64,000 bases of DNA. It comes from Microbacterium esteraromaticum. GTDB taxonomy: Bacteria; Actinomycetota; Actinomycetes; Actinomycetales; Microbacteriaceae. Shown in pieces: positions 51,588-61,531 of the stretch (position 1 is its first letter; each line of letters begins with the position of its first letter). The translations under genes were made by a program, and so were the position numbers. A model generated the notes under the pieces. The model had not been told where the DNA came from. It worked only from the letters and a program-made list of their open reading frames with translations, and searched no databases. The stretch is from positions 1,488,001-1,552,000 of the forward strand of contig NZ_JAEMWU010000001.1 in NCBI RefSeq assembly GCF_017303215.1, given 5' to 3'.

Positions 51588-52882
51588 CCCGTCCGCACCT
51601 GCTTTACACGGCTTGGAGCTTCCCGCCTAGCCGGGCCGGCGGCGTCTACCGAGCTCTCGCGACCGTGAACGCCTTCGTCGACGCCGGCTGGGACGTGACC
51701 GTGCTCACGGTGCCACGGTCGATCTTCGTCGACTCCACGGGCGCGGACTTCCGGCTGGAGGAACAGGTGCGCCCCGGTGTCGTTGTCGTGCGCGATGAGC
51801 CGAATGTGCCTGCCTACCAGAACGACATCGGTCGCTGGCCTTGGTCGCGGGCACGACACACGGAACTGTTCAAGCTGGCCGACCTCCGCCGTGACTTCCT
51901 CCACTTCCCTGAACCCAACTACGGTCGCTGGCGCCCCTCGTTGGAGCGCGCCGCTGAGCGCATCCACCGTGAGCACCGGGTCGATCTGGCCATCGGCACC
52001 GCCAACCCGCACGTCGACTTCATTCCAGGCTGGCACCTGCATCGACGTTTCGGCGTGCCCTATGTCATGGACTACCGCGACGCCTGGCAGCTTGATGTCT
52101 TCACCGGGCGCAAGCTGATCACCGCGCTACCAATCGTCGATCGCTGGGAAGCGCGCCTCATGGCTGACGCGGCCGAGATCTGGTTCGTCAACGAACCGAT
52201 CCGTCAATGGCACGAGGCGAAGCATCCCGAGTCCGCCTCTCGGATGAAGGTTGTCGCGAACGGGTTCGAGGAATACGGCGACTCCCTGGCCGTGCCTGTT
52301 CGTCCCGGACGCGATGCCGGCCTGGTGTTCGGGTACATCGGTACGATCACCGACAAGGTGCCGTTCCGCGAGCTGGTGGACGGCTGGGCGATCGCGCGGG
52401 AGCGCGGGGGCGACATGGCGACCGCGCGTCTGGAGCTGCGCGGATACCTCGGACATTTCGGTACCGTCAGTGAGCGACTGCAGGCGGACCTCGACAGGGC
52501 GCGGGGACTCGGCATCACCTATGCCGGGCCGGTTAGCAAGGCCGACATCGCGCGCGCCTACGAGGGCTTCGATGCACTGGTGCTGGCGCTGGGAACCGGT
52601 AGGTATGTCACGAGCGGCAAGGTCTACGAGTACGCCGCCACCGGCCTTCCCATCGCCGCGATCCACGATCCGGGCAACGCTGCGACCGACGTGCTGAAGG
52701 GGACGCCCGTGCATGTGCCCATCGATGCGGTCACACCCGCGGCGATCGCCACCGCGCTGGAGGAGACGGCACGTATGGCTGCCTCGCAGACTGTGGAAGA
52801 GCGCCGGGCCGCGCAGAACGCAGCCGCACGTTACTCGAGGACGGCGCAACTGGCGCCCCGCATTGATGCGTTGCGCCCGTGA
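51584..52882 (+). CDS. GT-B glycosyltransferase, paralogue B
   Basis: A 432-residue protein, close relative of the transferase at 49834: HLLYTAWSFPPSRAGGVYRA, GWDVTVLTVPRSIF, DLAIGTANPHVDFIPGWHL, VMDYRDAWQLDVFTG and WFVNEPIRQWH. The donor side has FGYIGTITDKVPFRELVDGW and TSGKVYEYAATGLPIAAIHD. ATG at 51584 overlaps the small gene's stop; the longer in-frame reading is rejected. Last gene of this chain; a convergent transferase ends 23 bases away. Confidence 0.8.
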   Translation: MTRPHLLYTAWSFPPSRAGGVYRALATVNAFVDAGWDVTVLTVPRSIFVDSTGADFRLEEQVRPGVVVVRDEPNVPAYQNDIGRWPWSRARHTELFKLADLRRDFLHFPEPNYGRWRPSLERAAERIHREHRVDLAIGTANPHVDFIPGWHLHRRFGVPYVMDYRDAWQLDVFTGRKLITALPIVDRWEARLMADAAEIWFVNEPIRQWHEAKHPESASRMKVVANGFEEYGDSLAVPVRPGRDAGLVFGYIGTITDKVPFRELVDGWAIARERGGDMATARLELRGYLGHFGTVSERLQADLDRARGLGITYAGPVSKADIARAYEGFDALVLALGTGRYVTSGKVYEYAATGLPIAAIHDPGNAATDVLKGTPVHVPIDAVTPAAIATALEETARMAASQTVEERRAAQNAAARYSRTAQLAPRIDALRP

Positions 52883-52905
52883 GCAGATGTGTGCCCGCTG
52901 ACTGG

Positions 52906-53985
52906 TCAGTCGACGGTGGAGTAGATCGACCCGAGGAGGCTGCGCACGCGCTCCGCTGAGAACAAACCACGCACCGTCGCGGCGACGTCTTCACTTGCGA
53001 GTTCTGCGGTCTTCGCGTGCAGTGCTGCCACGGCATCGGCATAGGCGATGCCGGTCTGCTCCTCGACGAAGACGCTTACCGAGGGTGCGCAGTAGTCCAC
53101 AGCTCCGGTGTTCGCGCCGCTGACGACGGGGCGTCCGTGCACGAGGGCTTCGGCTGTCACGACGCAAAAGTTGTCACCCTGCGTTGGAAGGAGGAACAGC
53201 GTCGCCTTGGCGAGCTCGTCGGACACGCCGGTAGAGGGAAGGCTTCCGGTGAAGGTGACGGACGACTCCAGTCCTTCGGCAGCAACCTGACATTCCAGAT
53301 CCTGACGTTGGGGGCCGTCGCCCACCCAGGTAAGGCGCGCGTCAGTTCCGCGATCGCGCAGGACCTTCACCGCATCTAGTGCGAGACCTGGCCCCTTGCG
53401 GGGGATGAGTCCGCCGACGGACACGATCCTTAGCACCTCATCGGCTGCTGGCCGATCCGGTGGAGTGATGCTGTCGACAATGCAGGGCACAAGCTCGACT
53501 CGCCCCTTTCTGTGGCGGCGAACGGCGTCTGCAAGACGCTGGCATTCGGTGATGACTACGTCGGGCCGGCGCAGGATCGGCAGCAGCGCTTGTCGGACGG
53601 CGCGCTGGGCCAGGGGCAACGTTTCCGGCGACGTCAGACCCGACCAGTGTTCGGTGTGCACCCAAGGGCGTTTCGACGGACGCCCTACGATCCATGGCAG
53701 GAGTCCGGGAAGCGCATGCGTGTGGACGACATCAGCATCGCGTGCCGCCTGGTTCACCAGCTTGCGAGCACGTCGTAGCGACGCCGGGGAATAGAGCCGC
53801 ACAAACTCGCGGGAGACGCCCACGCCGGGAGGGATGACGGACTCCCCAGGAATCCCGATCGCGTCGAAATGAACAACCGTGACGTCATGCTCGGCCGCGA
53901 GTGCCTCCGCCTCCCGCGCGACGAAGATGCCGGATTCGGGAAGATCCGACGTCGGAAACCACGGAGTGACGATGAGGATGCGCAC
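52906..53985 (-). CDS. family 4 glycosyltransferase
   Basis: A 359-residue GT-B enzyme starting ILIVTPWFPTSDLPESGIFV. Acceptor-side HTHALPGLLPWIVG and TEHWSGLTSP are typical of GT4. The donor side has the complete pattern SVGGLIPRKGPGLALDAV, WVGDGPQR, and a variant EALVHGRPVVSGANTGAVD for the E-x7-E motif. It is the only gene on the minus strand between 36 and 61 kb, divergent from the epimerase gene, with its own leaderless promoter. Sugar unknown. Confidence 0.85.
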   Translation of the reverse strand: MRILIVTPWFPTSDLPESGIFVAREAEALAAEHDVTVVHFDAIGIPGESVIPPGVGVSREFVRLYSPASLRRARKLVNQAARDADVVHTHALPGLLPWIVGRPSKRPWVHTEHWSGLTSPETLPLAQRAVRQALLPILRRPDVVITECQRLADAVRRHRKGRVELVPCIVDSITPPDRPAADEVLRIVSVGGLIPRKGPGLALDAVKVLRDRGTDARLTWVGDGPQRQDLECQVAAEGLESSVTFTGSLPSTGVSDELAKATLFLLPTQGDNFCVVTAEALVHGRPVVSGANTGAVDYCAPSVSVFVEEQTGIAYADAVAALHAKTAELASEDVAATVRGLFSAERVRSLLGSIYSTVD

Positions 53986-53991
53986 CGGTCA

Positions 53992-53997
53992 ACGATA
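53992..53997 (-). promoter_or_regulatory. -10 box TATCGT, leaderless start of the minus-strand GT4 gene
   Basis: Minus-strand TATCGT, six bases (tgaccg), then GTG at 53985. Confidence 0.6.
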
Positions 53998-54028
53998 CCG
54001 AGTGTGTGTATGCCGGCCGTCCGATACG

Positions 54029-54034
54029 TACACT
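54029..54034 (+). promoter_or_regulatory. -10 box TACACT before the epimerase gene
   Basis: TACACT, eight bases, then GTG at 54043. Spacing is one or two bases longer than in the other leaderless cases. It is back to back with the box at 53992. Confidence 0.45.
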
Positions 54035-54042
54035 TGGTCGTT

Positions 54043-55110
54043 GTGAAGATCGTCAGTGTGGTGGGTGCTCGCCCACAGTTCGTCAAGCTCGCTCCGATCC
54101 ACAAGGCGGCTGTCGCCGCCGGGGTCGAGCATGTCATCGTCCATACGGGTCAGCACTACGACCCGATGCTCTCCGACGTCTTCTTCGAGGACCTCGGTAT
54201 CGGCACGCCCGACGTGCACCTCGGCGTGGGCAGCGGCTCGCACGGCGTCCAGACCGGCGCTATGCTCGCCGCCCTAGACGCAGTGTTCGACGAGCACCGC
54301 CCGGACTGGGTGCTCGTCTACGGCGACACCAACTCGACGGTGGCCGCGGCGCTCAGTGCTGTGAAGTTGCACATTCCGGTGGCTCACCTCGAGGCAGGGC
54401 TGCGGAGCTTCAACCGGGCCATGCCCGAGGAGCACAATCGCGTCATGACTGACCATGCCGCCGACGTGTTGCTTGCGCCGACCCAGGTCGCCGTAGAACA
54501 CCTGTCTACCGAAGGCCTCGCCGCCCGTACCGTCCTGGTCGGCGACGTCATGACGGACGTTCTGTTCGAGGTGCGCGATCAGGTCGGCGACACTCGCTCC
54601 GTGCTCCTGGAGGAGTTGAACCTGGAACCGGGCGGCTACTACGTGGCCACCATTCACCGGGCAGAGAACACCGACGACCCGGCGCGCCTCGCAGAGGTGG
54701 TCGCCGGACTCGCCGGACTCGCCAAGCCGGTGATCCTGCTGGCTCACCCTCGGTTGGTCGCGAAGGCTGCCAGCCACGGCATCGCGCTCACTCAGGGGGC
54801 GCTGATTGCCCACGCGCCACTGGCATACCCGGAGCTCATCGCAGCTGCGCTGTCTAGTGCTGGGGTGGTGACGGACTCTGGCGGCCTGCAGAAGGAGGCC
54901 TTCCTGCTCGGGGTGCCGTGCACGACGGTGCGCACCGAGACGGAGTGGGTCGAGACGGTGGAGTTGGGCTGGAATGTGCTGGCGAACACGGCGGCCGAGA
55001 TCGCTGCGGGGGTCACCCGCCCCATTCCCGCGCCCGCGGATGCCGCGCCGTACGGCGACGGCCACGCCGCCGATCGCGTCGTCCAGGCGCTGTTCGCCTG
55101 GCAGCGCTGA
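54043..55110 (+). CDS. wbpI: WbpI-like UDP-N-acetylglucosamine(uronate) 2-epimerase
   Basis: A 355-residue non-hydrolysing UDP-sugar 2-epimerase. GARPQF (8-13), HTGQHYDPMLSDVFF and GDTNST (94-99) match WbpI-type enzymes acting on UDP-2,3-diacetamido-glucuronate. The WecB type more often reads GTRPE and GDTTTT. HLEAGLRSFNRAMPEEHNR and DSGGLQKEAF are shared by both. A WbpI role fits the WbpB/D/E genes 8 kb upstream; a WecB role with the next dehydrogenase is the alternative. GTG at 54043 is placed just before the first strand. Confidence 0.85.
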   Translation: MKIVSVVGARPQFVKLAPIHKAAVAAGVEHVIVHTGQHYDPMLSDVFFEDLGIGTPDVHLGVGSGSHGVQTGAMLAALDAVFDEHRPDWVLVYGDTNSTVAAALSAVKLHIPVAHLEAGLRSFNRAMPEEHNRVMTDHAADVLLAPTQVAVEHLSTEGLAARTVLVGDVMTDVLFEVRDQVGDTRSVLLEELNLEPGGYYVATIHRAENTDDPARLAEVVAGLAGLAKPVILLAHPRLVAKAASHGIALTQGALIAHAPLAYPELIAAALSSAGVVTDSGGLQKEAFLLGVPCTTVRTETEWVETVELGWNVLANTAAEIAAGVTRPIPAPADAAPYGDGHAADRVVQALFAWQR

Positions 55111-55154
55111 TCGCAGCCGAAGCGCGGCTGAGAGGCCGGGCACCGCGAGAACCG

Positions 55155-55160
55155 TAGAAT
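55155..55160 (+). promoter_or_regulatory. -10 box TAGAAT, leaderless start of the dehydrogenase gene
   Basis: TAGAAT, seven bases (agggatc), then ATG at 55168. Confidence 0.6.
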
Positions 55161-55167
55161 AGGGATC

Positions 55168-56463
55168 ATGCGTATCGCTGTTGTGGCCCTTGGGAAGATC
55201 GGCCTGCCTCTTGCTGTCCAGTTCGCTTCGTCTGGTCATGAGGTGATCGGGGTGGACGTCAATCAGAAGGCGGTGGACTCGATCAACGCCGCCCGGGAGC
55301 CGTTCCCGGGCGAGGCGGAGCTGCAGGAGCGTCTGGAGGAGTTGATCCCCGCGGGGCGGCTGCGGGCGACGACAAACTACGCGGAGGCGATTCCGGGTGC
55401 TGATGCCGTGGTGCTTGTGGCGCCGGTGTTCGTGAACGATGAGACCTGGGAGCCGGATTTCAAGTACATGGACGCCGCGACGAAGTCGCTGGCGGAGCAC
55501 CTCACTCCGGGCACGCTGGTCTCGTACGAGACCACCCTTCCGGTGGGCACGACCCGTACGCGCTGGAGGCCGATGCTCGAAGAGGGGTCGGGCCTGACCG
55601 AGGGCGTGGACTTCCATGTGGTCTACTCGCCCGAGCGAGTGCTGACCGGCCGGGTCTTCGAAGACCTGCGCAAGTACCCCAAGCTCATCGGCGCGCTCTC
55701 TGATGAGGGCACCCGACGGGCGCGGGAGTTCTACGAGGCGGTGCTGCAGTTCGACGAGCGCCCCGACCTCGCGCAGCCGAACGGCGTGTGGGACCTCGGC
55801 TCGACCGAGGCATCCGAGATGGCGAAGCTTGCCGAGACGACCTACCGCGACGTGAACATCGGGCTGGCGAACCAGTTCGGCCTGTTTGCGGCATCGCACG
55901 GCATCGACGTGTACAAGGTGATCGAGGCATGCAACTCGCAGCCCTACAGTCACATCCACCGTCCCGGCATTGCCGTCGGCGGACACTGCATCCCGGTGTA
56001 CCCGCGGCTGTACCTGTCGACGGACCCCGACGCTGACATCGTGCGCGTCGCCCGTCAGCTCAACGCGTCGATGCCGGAGCGTCTGGTCGCCCAGGCCGAG
56101 GGGATCCTGGGGGATCTCACCGGCCGGCGGGCAGTGGTGCTGGGAGCGGCGTACCGCGGGGGAGTGAAGGAGACCGCGTTCTCGGGCGTCTTCCCGACCG
56201 TCGACGCGCTGCGCTCGCGCGGTGCGGAGGTGCTCGTGCACGACCCGCTGTACACCGACGACGAGCTGCGCGGTCTCGGCTTCGAGCCGTACGCGATCGG
56301 CGGGGCCGCCGACCTGGCTATCCTGCAGACCGACCACGCCGACTACAAGACCCTGACACCGGCCGACATCCCCGGGGTGAAGCTGCTCGTCGACGGGCGC
56401 AACGCCAGCGACGCAGGCCTGTGGGCCGGCACCCCCCGCATCGTCGTCGGCACCGCCGGCTGA
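55168..56463 (+). CDS. wbpA: WbpA/WecC-type nucleotide-sugar 6-dehydrogenase
   Basis: A 431-residue NAD-dependent enzyme that oxidises C6 of a UDP-N-acetylhexosamine to the uronate in two steps. Catalytic C274 lies in GGHCIPVYP; SYETTLPVGTTR (119-130) and YSPERVLTGR are the family marks, with K220 in SEMAKLAETTYRDVN. The VLTGRVFEDLRKYPKLIG segment is typical of the WbpA/WecC/Vi group, not of UDP-glucose dehydrogenase. UDP-GlcNAc (WbpA) or UDP-ManNAc (WecC) cannot be told apart by eye. Confidence 0.85.
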   Translation: MRIAVVALGKIGLPLAVQFASSGHEVIGVDVNQKAVDSINAAREPFPGEAELQERLEELIPAGRLRATTNYAEAIPGADAVVLVAPVFVNDETWEPDFKYMDAATKSLAEHLTPGTLVSYETTLPVGTTRTRWRPMLEEGSGLTEGVDFHVVYSPERVLTGRVFEDLRKYPKLIGALSDEGTRRAREFYEAVLQFDERPDLAQPNGVWDLGSTEASEMAKLAETTYRDVNIGLANQFGLFAASHGIDVYKVIEACNSQPYSHIHRPGIAVGGHCIPVYPRLYLSTDPDADIVRVARQLNASMPERLVAQAEGILGDLTGRRAVVLGAAYRGGVKETAFSGVFPTVDALRSRGAEVLVHDPLYTDDELRGLGFEPYAIGGAADLAILQTDHADYKTLTPADIPGVKLLVDGRNASDAGLWAGTPRIVVGTAG

Positions 56464-56472
56464 GCCGAGCTC

Positions 56473-57606
56473 TTGGTCGCCGTCTCCGTCATCGTCCCCA
56501 CCTACAATGAGGGGCCGAACGTCGCACCCCTCGTGGCGCGGCTCAGCGTTCTCCCGCACATCGCGGAGATCATCTTCGTCGACGACTCCACTGACGACAC
56601 GCCCGCTGAGATCGAGCGGATCGCAGCCGAAGCGGACGTACACGTGCAGTTGCTGCACCGTGAGGAGGCCACCGGAGGGCTGGGTGGTGCGGTGCTGTGC
56701 GGCTTCGATGCCGCGACGTCGGATGTCTGCATCGTCATGGACGGCGATCTGCAGCATCCGCCCGAGGTCATCCCGCAGCTGATCGGACGCTACGACCAGG
56801 GCGAGACCGATGTGGTGGTCGCTTCGCGCTACGCCGGCGAGGGCTCCGCCGCCGGGCTGGCCGGCTTCACGCGGGTCGCAGTGTCCCGTGGATCGACGCT
56901 GCTCACGAAGGCGATGTTCCCGCGGCGCCTGTACGGCTGCAGTGATCCGATGACCGGGTTCTTCCTGGTGGACCTGAAGAGCATCGATCGCAGCCTGCTG
57001 CGTCCGCAGGGGTTCAAGATCCTCCTTGAGATCCTCGCCCGCCACACGCTGCGCATCGCCGAGGTCTCCTTCGACTTCGCAGATCGGAACGCGGGAGAAT
57101 CTAAGGCGTCGCTGAAGCAGGGCATCCGATTCCTGCGTCAGCTCTCGTCATTGCGCTTCGGCAAGATGCCGGCGTTCGCGCTCGTCGGTGGGATCGGCGC
57201 GGTCGTCAACGTCTTCATCGTCTGGCTGCTCACCGCCCTCGACGTCGGTTACCTGTGGGCCGCGATCGTCGGCGCCGAGATCACCATCGTCGGGAACTTC
57301 CTCATCCTCGACCGCTACGTGTTCTCCGAACTGAAGGCCGAGGCGGCGTCGTTCTGGCGTCGGTTCAGCCAGTCATTCCTGTTCAACAACACCGAGGCGA
57401 TCATCAGGATCCCCGTGATGGCTCTGCTGGTCGAGAGTTGGCACATCTCCGCGGCGCTGGCCACAGCTGCCACGCTGGCCGTCGCCTTCATCGTGCGGTT
57501 CGTCTTCCATTCGCTCGTGGTCTACCGGCCGCGTCCTTCCGACCGAACCGGACGCGACCTGAAGGAGACCGCGGCGGCAACGACCCCGTCCGGCGTCGAG
57601 GGATGA
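56473..57606 (+). CDS. family 2 glycosyltransferase fused to a GtrA membrane domain
   Basis: A 377-residue fusion. Residues 1-225 are a polyprenyl-phosphate mannose synthase-like GT-A domain: VIVPTYNEGPNV, FVDDSTDDTP, VMDGDLQHPPE and DPMTGFFLV. Residues about 235-355 are a GtrA-like domain with four membrane helices (FALVGGIGAVVNVFIVWLL and YVFSELKAEAASFWRRF). Such fusions make and perhaps flip a lipid-linked sugar. TTG at 56473 is the only start available after an in-frame stop twelve bases upstream. ATGA overlaps the next gene. Confidence 0.85.
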   Translation: MVAVSVIVPTYNEGPNVAPLVARLSVLPHIAEIIFVDDSTDDTPAEIERIAAEADVHVQLLHREEATGGLGGAVLCGFDAATSDVCIVMDGDLQHPPEVIPQLIGRYDQGETDVVVASRYAGEGSAAGLAGFTRVAVSRGSTLLTKAMFPRRLYGCSDPMTGFFLVDLKSIDRSLLRPQGFKILLEILARHTLRIAEVSFDFADRNAGESKASLKQGIRFLRQLSSLRFGKMPAFALVGGIGAVVNVFIVWLLTALDVGYLWAAIVGAEITIVGNFLILDRYVFSELKAEAASFWRRFSQSFLFNNTEAIIRIPVMALLVESWHISAALATAATLAVAFIVRFVFHSLVVYRPRPSDRTGRDLKETAAATTPSGVEG

Positions 57607-58708
57607 TGTCGGCGTCGTCCTTCCGGGCAGCCCTCCGGGGCGCCATGCCGGCCTTGGCCGGCTACCTCGCCATTCGGATCCTCGGCGTCGTAGCGCTCTG
57701 GTGGGCGCTCGGCCGATCCTGGCCCGAGCTGTGGCATTCCCTGACCGCTCGCTACGACGCGGGGCATCTACTGCGCATCGCGGCCGAGGGCTATGACGGC
57801 GGTGACGTCGTCCCCAGCAACCTCGCCTTCTTCCCGCTCTACCCGATGCTGGTGCGCCTGATCGGCGGTGCGGTCGGCGTACCCGCAGCGGGCCTGATCG
57901 TGAGCTGGGCTGCCGGTGCGGCATGTGCGATCGCGCTGTATGCCATCGGACGACGGCTGGGTGATGCCCGCACGGGAACCACGCTCGCTGTGCTCTGGGG
58001 CGCCCTGCCGCACGGTGTGACCGAGTCGATGGCGTACACCGAGACAACCTTCACCGCCCTCGCGGCGTGGGCGCTGTTCGCGCTGCTCGGCAGGCAATGG
58101 GTGCTGGCGGGGACACTCACGTTCTTCGCGGGGCTCACGCGCCCGACAGCGATGGCACTCATCGCTGTCGTCGGGATCGCTGCGATCGCCGAACTCGTGC
58201 GGCTACGGGGCCGCTCCTGGCGGGCATGGGTGGGCGGTGCGATCTCGCCGCTGGGCTGGTTGGGATACATCGCCTGGGTCGCCGCCCGGACCGGGGGCAT
58301 CGACGGCTGGCTGGCCGTGCAACGAGGATGGGGCGCCTCCTTCGACGGCGGTCTGTACACCATGCGCACATTCGCGGGCCTGCTGGACGGTCAGACCACG
58401 CTCCAGCTGATGATGGTCTCGGCGGTGCTCGCCGCGGCGATCGGCTTGGTCGCGATCTCAGCAGTCGAGCGGGTTCGATGGGAGCTCCAGCTCTACGGTG
58501 TGCTGGTGCTGTTCATGACCGTCGGAACGGCCGGCTACTACCAGTCCAAGGCGCGGCTGCTCGTGCCCGCCTTCACGCTGCTGATCCCCGTCGCGATGGG
58601 GCTGGCGCGCGCACGCCGCGGCACCTGTCTGATCATCATCACCGCTCTGGCACTGGTCTCGGCCTGGTATGGCGCATATCTGCTGGTGTGTGCGCCGTAC
58701 TCGCCCTG

Positions 58709-58709
<1 letters not shown>
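57603..58709 (+). CDS. mannosyltransferase-like GT-C membrane protein (PIG-V type)
   Basis: A 368-residue protein with about nine hydrophobic segments. The first external loop has TARYDAGHLLRIAAEGYDGG, with the ARYDAGHY-like pattern of PIG-V mannosyltransferases that take mannose from a polyprenyl phosphate. NLAFFPLYPMLVRLIG follows, also family-typical. It directly follows, and is coupled to, the synthase-GtrA fusion that could supply its donor. Acceptor unknown. Two in-frame ATGs (57603, 57606); the first is taken. Confidence 0.8.
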
Positions 58710-59945
<1,236 letters not shown>

Positions 59946-59946
59946 G

Positions 59947-60762
59947 GTGGCGACTACGGCAGGAGCGCCGGGGACGACCCGGCGCTACTTCCACTCGCTC
60001 TGGCTGCTGTCGGCGCGAGACCTCAAGGTGCGCTACTCGACCAGCGCCCTCGGATATCTCTGGTCGGTGCTCGATCCCCTGGTGATGAGCGCGATCTACT
60101 GGTTCGTGTTCACCCAGGTGTTCCAGCGGACGGTCGGTGAGCAGCCCTACATCATCTTCTTGATCAGCGCGCTGTTGCCGTGGGTGTGGTTCAACTCCGC
60201 GGTGGGCGACTTCACTCGTGCATTCAAGAAAGATGCTCGACTCGTGCGTTCGACCGCGATACCGCGATCGATCTGGGTCAACCGGATCGTCCTCAGCAAA
60301 GGGCTCGAGTTCGTCTTCTCGATGCCGGTTCTGCTGATCTTCGTGCTGGTCAACCGACTCACAGAGACCGATCCGGCCCAGATTGCGCAGATCAGCTGGG
60401 GCGTGCTCTGGCTTCCGGTCGCGATCATTCTACAGGCCACCCTGCTGATCGGCCTCGGGTTGCTGGTCGCTCCGCTGTGTGCGCTTTACACCGATCTCGA
60501 GCGCACCACGGCACTCATCCTGCGTGCCATGTTCTACGCCACTCCGATCATCTACAGCGTCAAGGATCTGCCCGGCCCATTCGAGACCATCGGAATGTTC
60601 AATCCCCTCGCGGGCATCATGACCCTGTACCGGATGGCGTTCTTCCCCAGCCAATGGGACTTGGCCCCCGTGGTCATCAGCGCTGTGATGAGCCTGATCA
60701 TCCTCGCGCTCGGCGTCTGGGTCTTCCGGTCCCTGGAGCGTCCCGTCCTGAAGGAGCTGTGA
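59947..60762 (+). CDS. ABC-2 polysaccharide exporter permease, second copy
   Basis: A 271-residue permease with six hydrophobic segments. ARDLKVRYSTSALGYLWSVLDPL near residue 25 is the ABC-2 hallmark. In mycobacteria a related permease/ATPase pair next to GlfT1 exports lipid-linked galactan; the same neighbours are found here. The GTG at 59947 begins one base after the glf stop, with no clear ribosome site, so it is likely translated by coupling. It differs strongly from the permease at 38167, so the two are separate systems. Confidence 0.9.
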   Translation: MATTAGAPGTTRRYFHSLWLLSARDLKVRYSTSALGYLWSVLDPLVMSAIYWFVFTQVFQRTVGEQPYIIFLISALLPWVWFNSAVGDFTRAFKKDARLVRSTAIPRSIWVNRIVLSKGLEFVFSMPVLLIFVLVNRLTETDPAQIAQISWGVLWLPVAIILQATLLIGLGLLVAPLCALYTDLERTTALILRAMFYATPIIYSVKDLPGPFETIGMFNPLAGIMTLYRMAFFPSQWDLAPVVISAVMSLIILALGVWVFRSLERPVLKEL

Positions 60763-61499
60763 TGTCTGCTGCCATCGAAGTGCAGGGTCTCGGAGTGCGT
60801 TTCCGGCGCAACCGCCGCGGTTCCCGCACGTTCAAGGATCTCTTCGCCGGCGTGAGTCGCAGGTCCCGGCCGGGGGAGTTCTGGGCGTTGCGCGATGTCT
60901 CGTTCACTGTCGCGCCCGGTGAGTCGATCGGCGTGGTCGGCCGCAACGGGCAGGGAAAGTCGACGTTGCTTCGGCTCGTCGCCCAGGTGCTGTTGCCCGA
61001 TGAAGGAGGCGTGCGCGTCAACGGCGGCGTCGCGCCACTGATCGAGCTGACGGGCGGTTTCGTTGGCGACCTCACCGTGCGTGAGAACGTGCGCCTCACC
61101 GCGGGCCTGCACGGCATGTCGAAGGCTGAAGTCGCTCAGCGCTACGACGAGATGATCGCTTTCGCCGAGCTGGAAGACTTCCAGGACACGCCCTACAAGC
61201 ACCTGTCGAACGGAATGAAGGTGCGCCTGGCGTTCTCGGTGGTATCGCAGCTCGATGAGCCGATCATGCTCGTCGACGAAGTGCTGGCCGTCGGCGACAA
61301 GGCATTTCGCGACAAGTGCTATACGCGTATCGACGAGCTACTCGCCTCAGGACGCACGCTGTTCTTCGTCAGCCACAACGAACGCGACCTGCGCAGGTTC
61401 TGCGAGCGTGGACTCTACCTCGACAAGGGAGAGCTCGTGCTCGACGGTCCGATCGGTGATGTGCTCGAGCGCTACAACACTGACCACAACAGAGGGTGA
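60762..61499 (+). CDS. ABC polysaccharide exporter ATPase, second copy
   Basis: A 245-residue ATPase. Walker A is GRNGQGKST (K66), the signature is LSNGMKVRLAFS and Walker B is IMLVDEVLAVGD, with FVSHNERD after it. Like the other copy it has no C-terminal sugar-recognition domain. ATG overlaps the permease stop by one base (TGATG) with aaggag in front. A convergent membrane-protein gene begins across a hairpin. Confidence 0.93.
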   Translation: MSAAIEVQGLGVRFRRNRRGSRTFKDLFAGVSRRSRPGEFWALRDVSFTVAPGESIGVVGRNGQGKSTLLRLVAQVLLPDEGGVRVNGGVAPLIELTGGFVGDLTVRENVRLTAGLHGMSKAEVAQRYDEMIAFAELEDFQDTPYKHLSNGMKVRLAFSVVSQLDEPIMLVDEVLAVGDKAFRDKCYTRIDELLASGRTLFFVSHNERDLRRFCERGLYLDKGELVLDGPIGDVLERYNTDHNRG

Positions 61500-61509
61500 T
61501 TCGCAGCTC

Positions 61510-61531
61510 GAGCCGCGCTATCGCGCGGCTC
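61510..61531. terminator. hairpin between convergent genes
   Basis: GAGCCGCGC pairs perfectly with GCGCGGCTC around tatc. It lies between the ATPase stop (61499) and the stop of the minus-strand gene at 61530, which it overlaps. No T-run on either side. Confidence 0.5.

Noticed and set aside
54043..56463. WecB/WecC pair for plain UDP-ManNAcA as the first choice
   Set aside because: Not excluded, but the epimerase motifs GARPQF and GDTNST and the presence of WbpB, WbpD and WbpE favour the WbpI/WbpA reading.
54274..57045. 923-codon open frame on the minus strand opposite wbpI, wbpA and the GT2-GtrA gene
   Set aside because: It spans three well-supported plus-strand genes and has the composition of a shadow frame.
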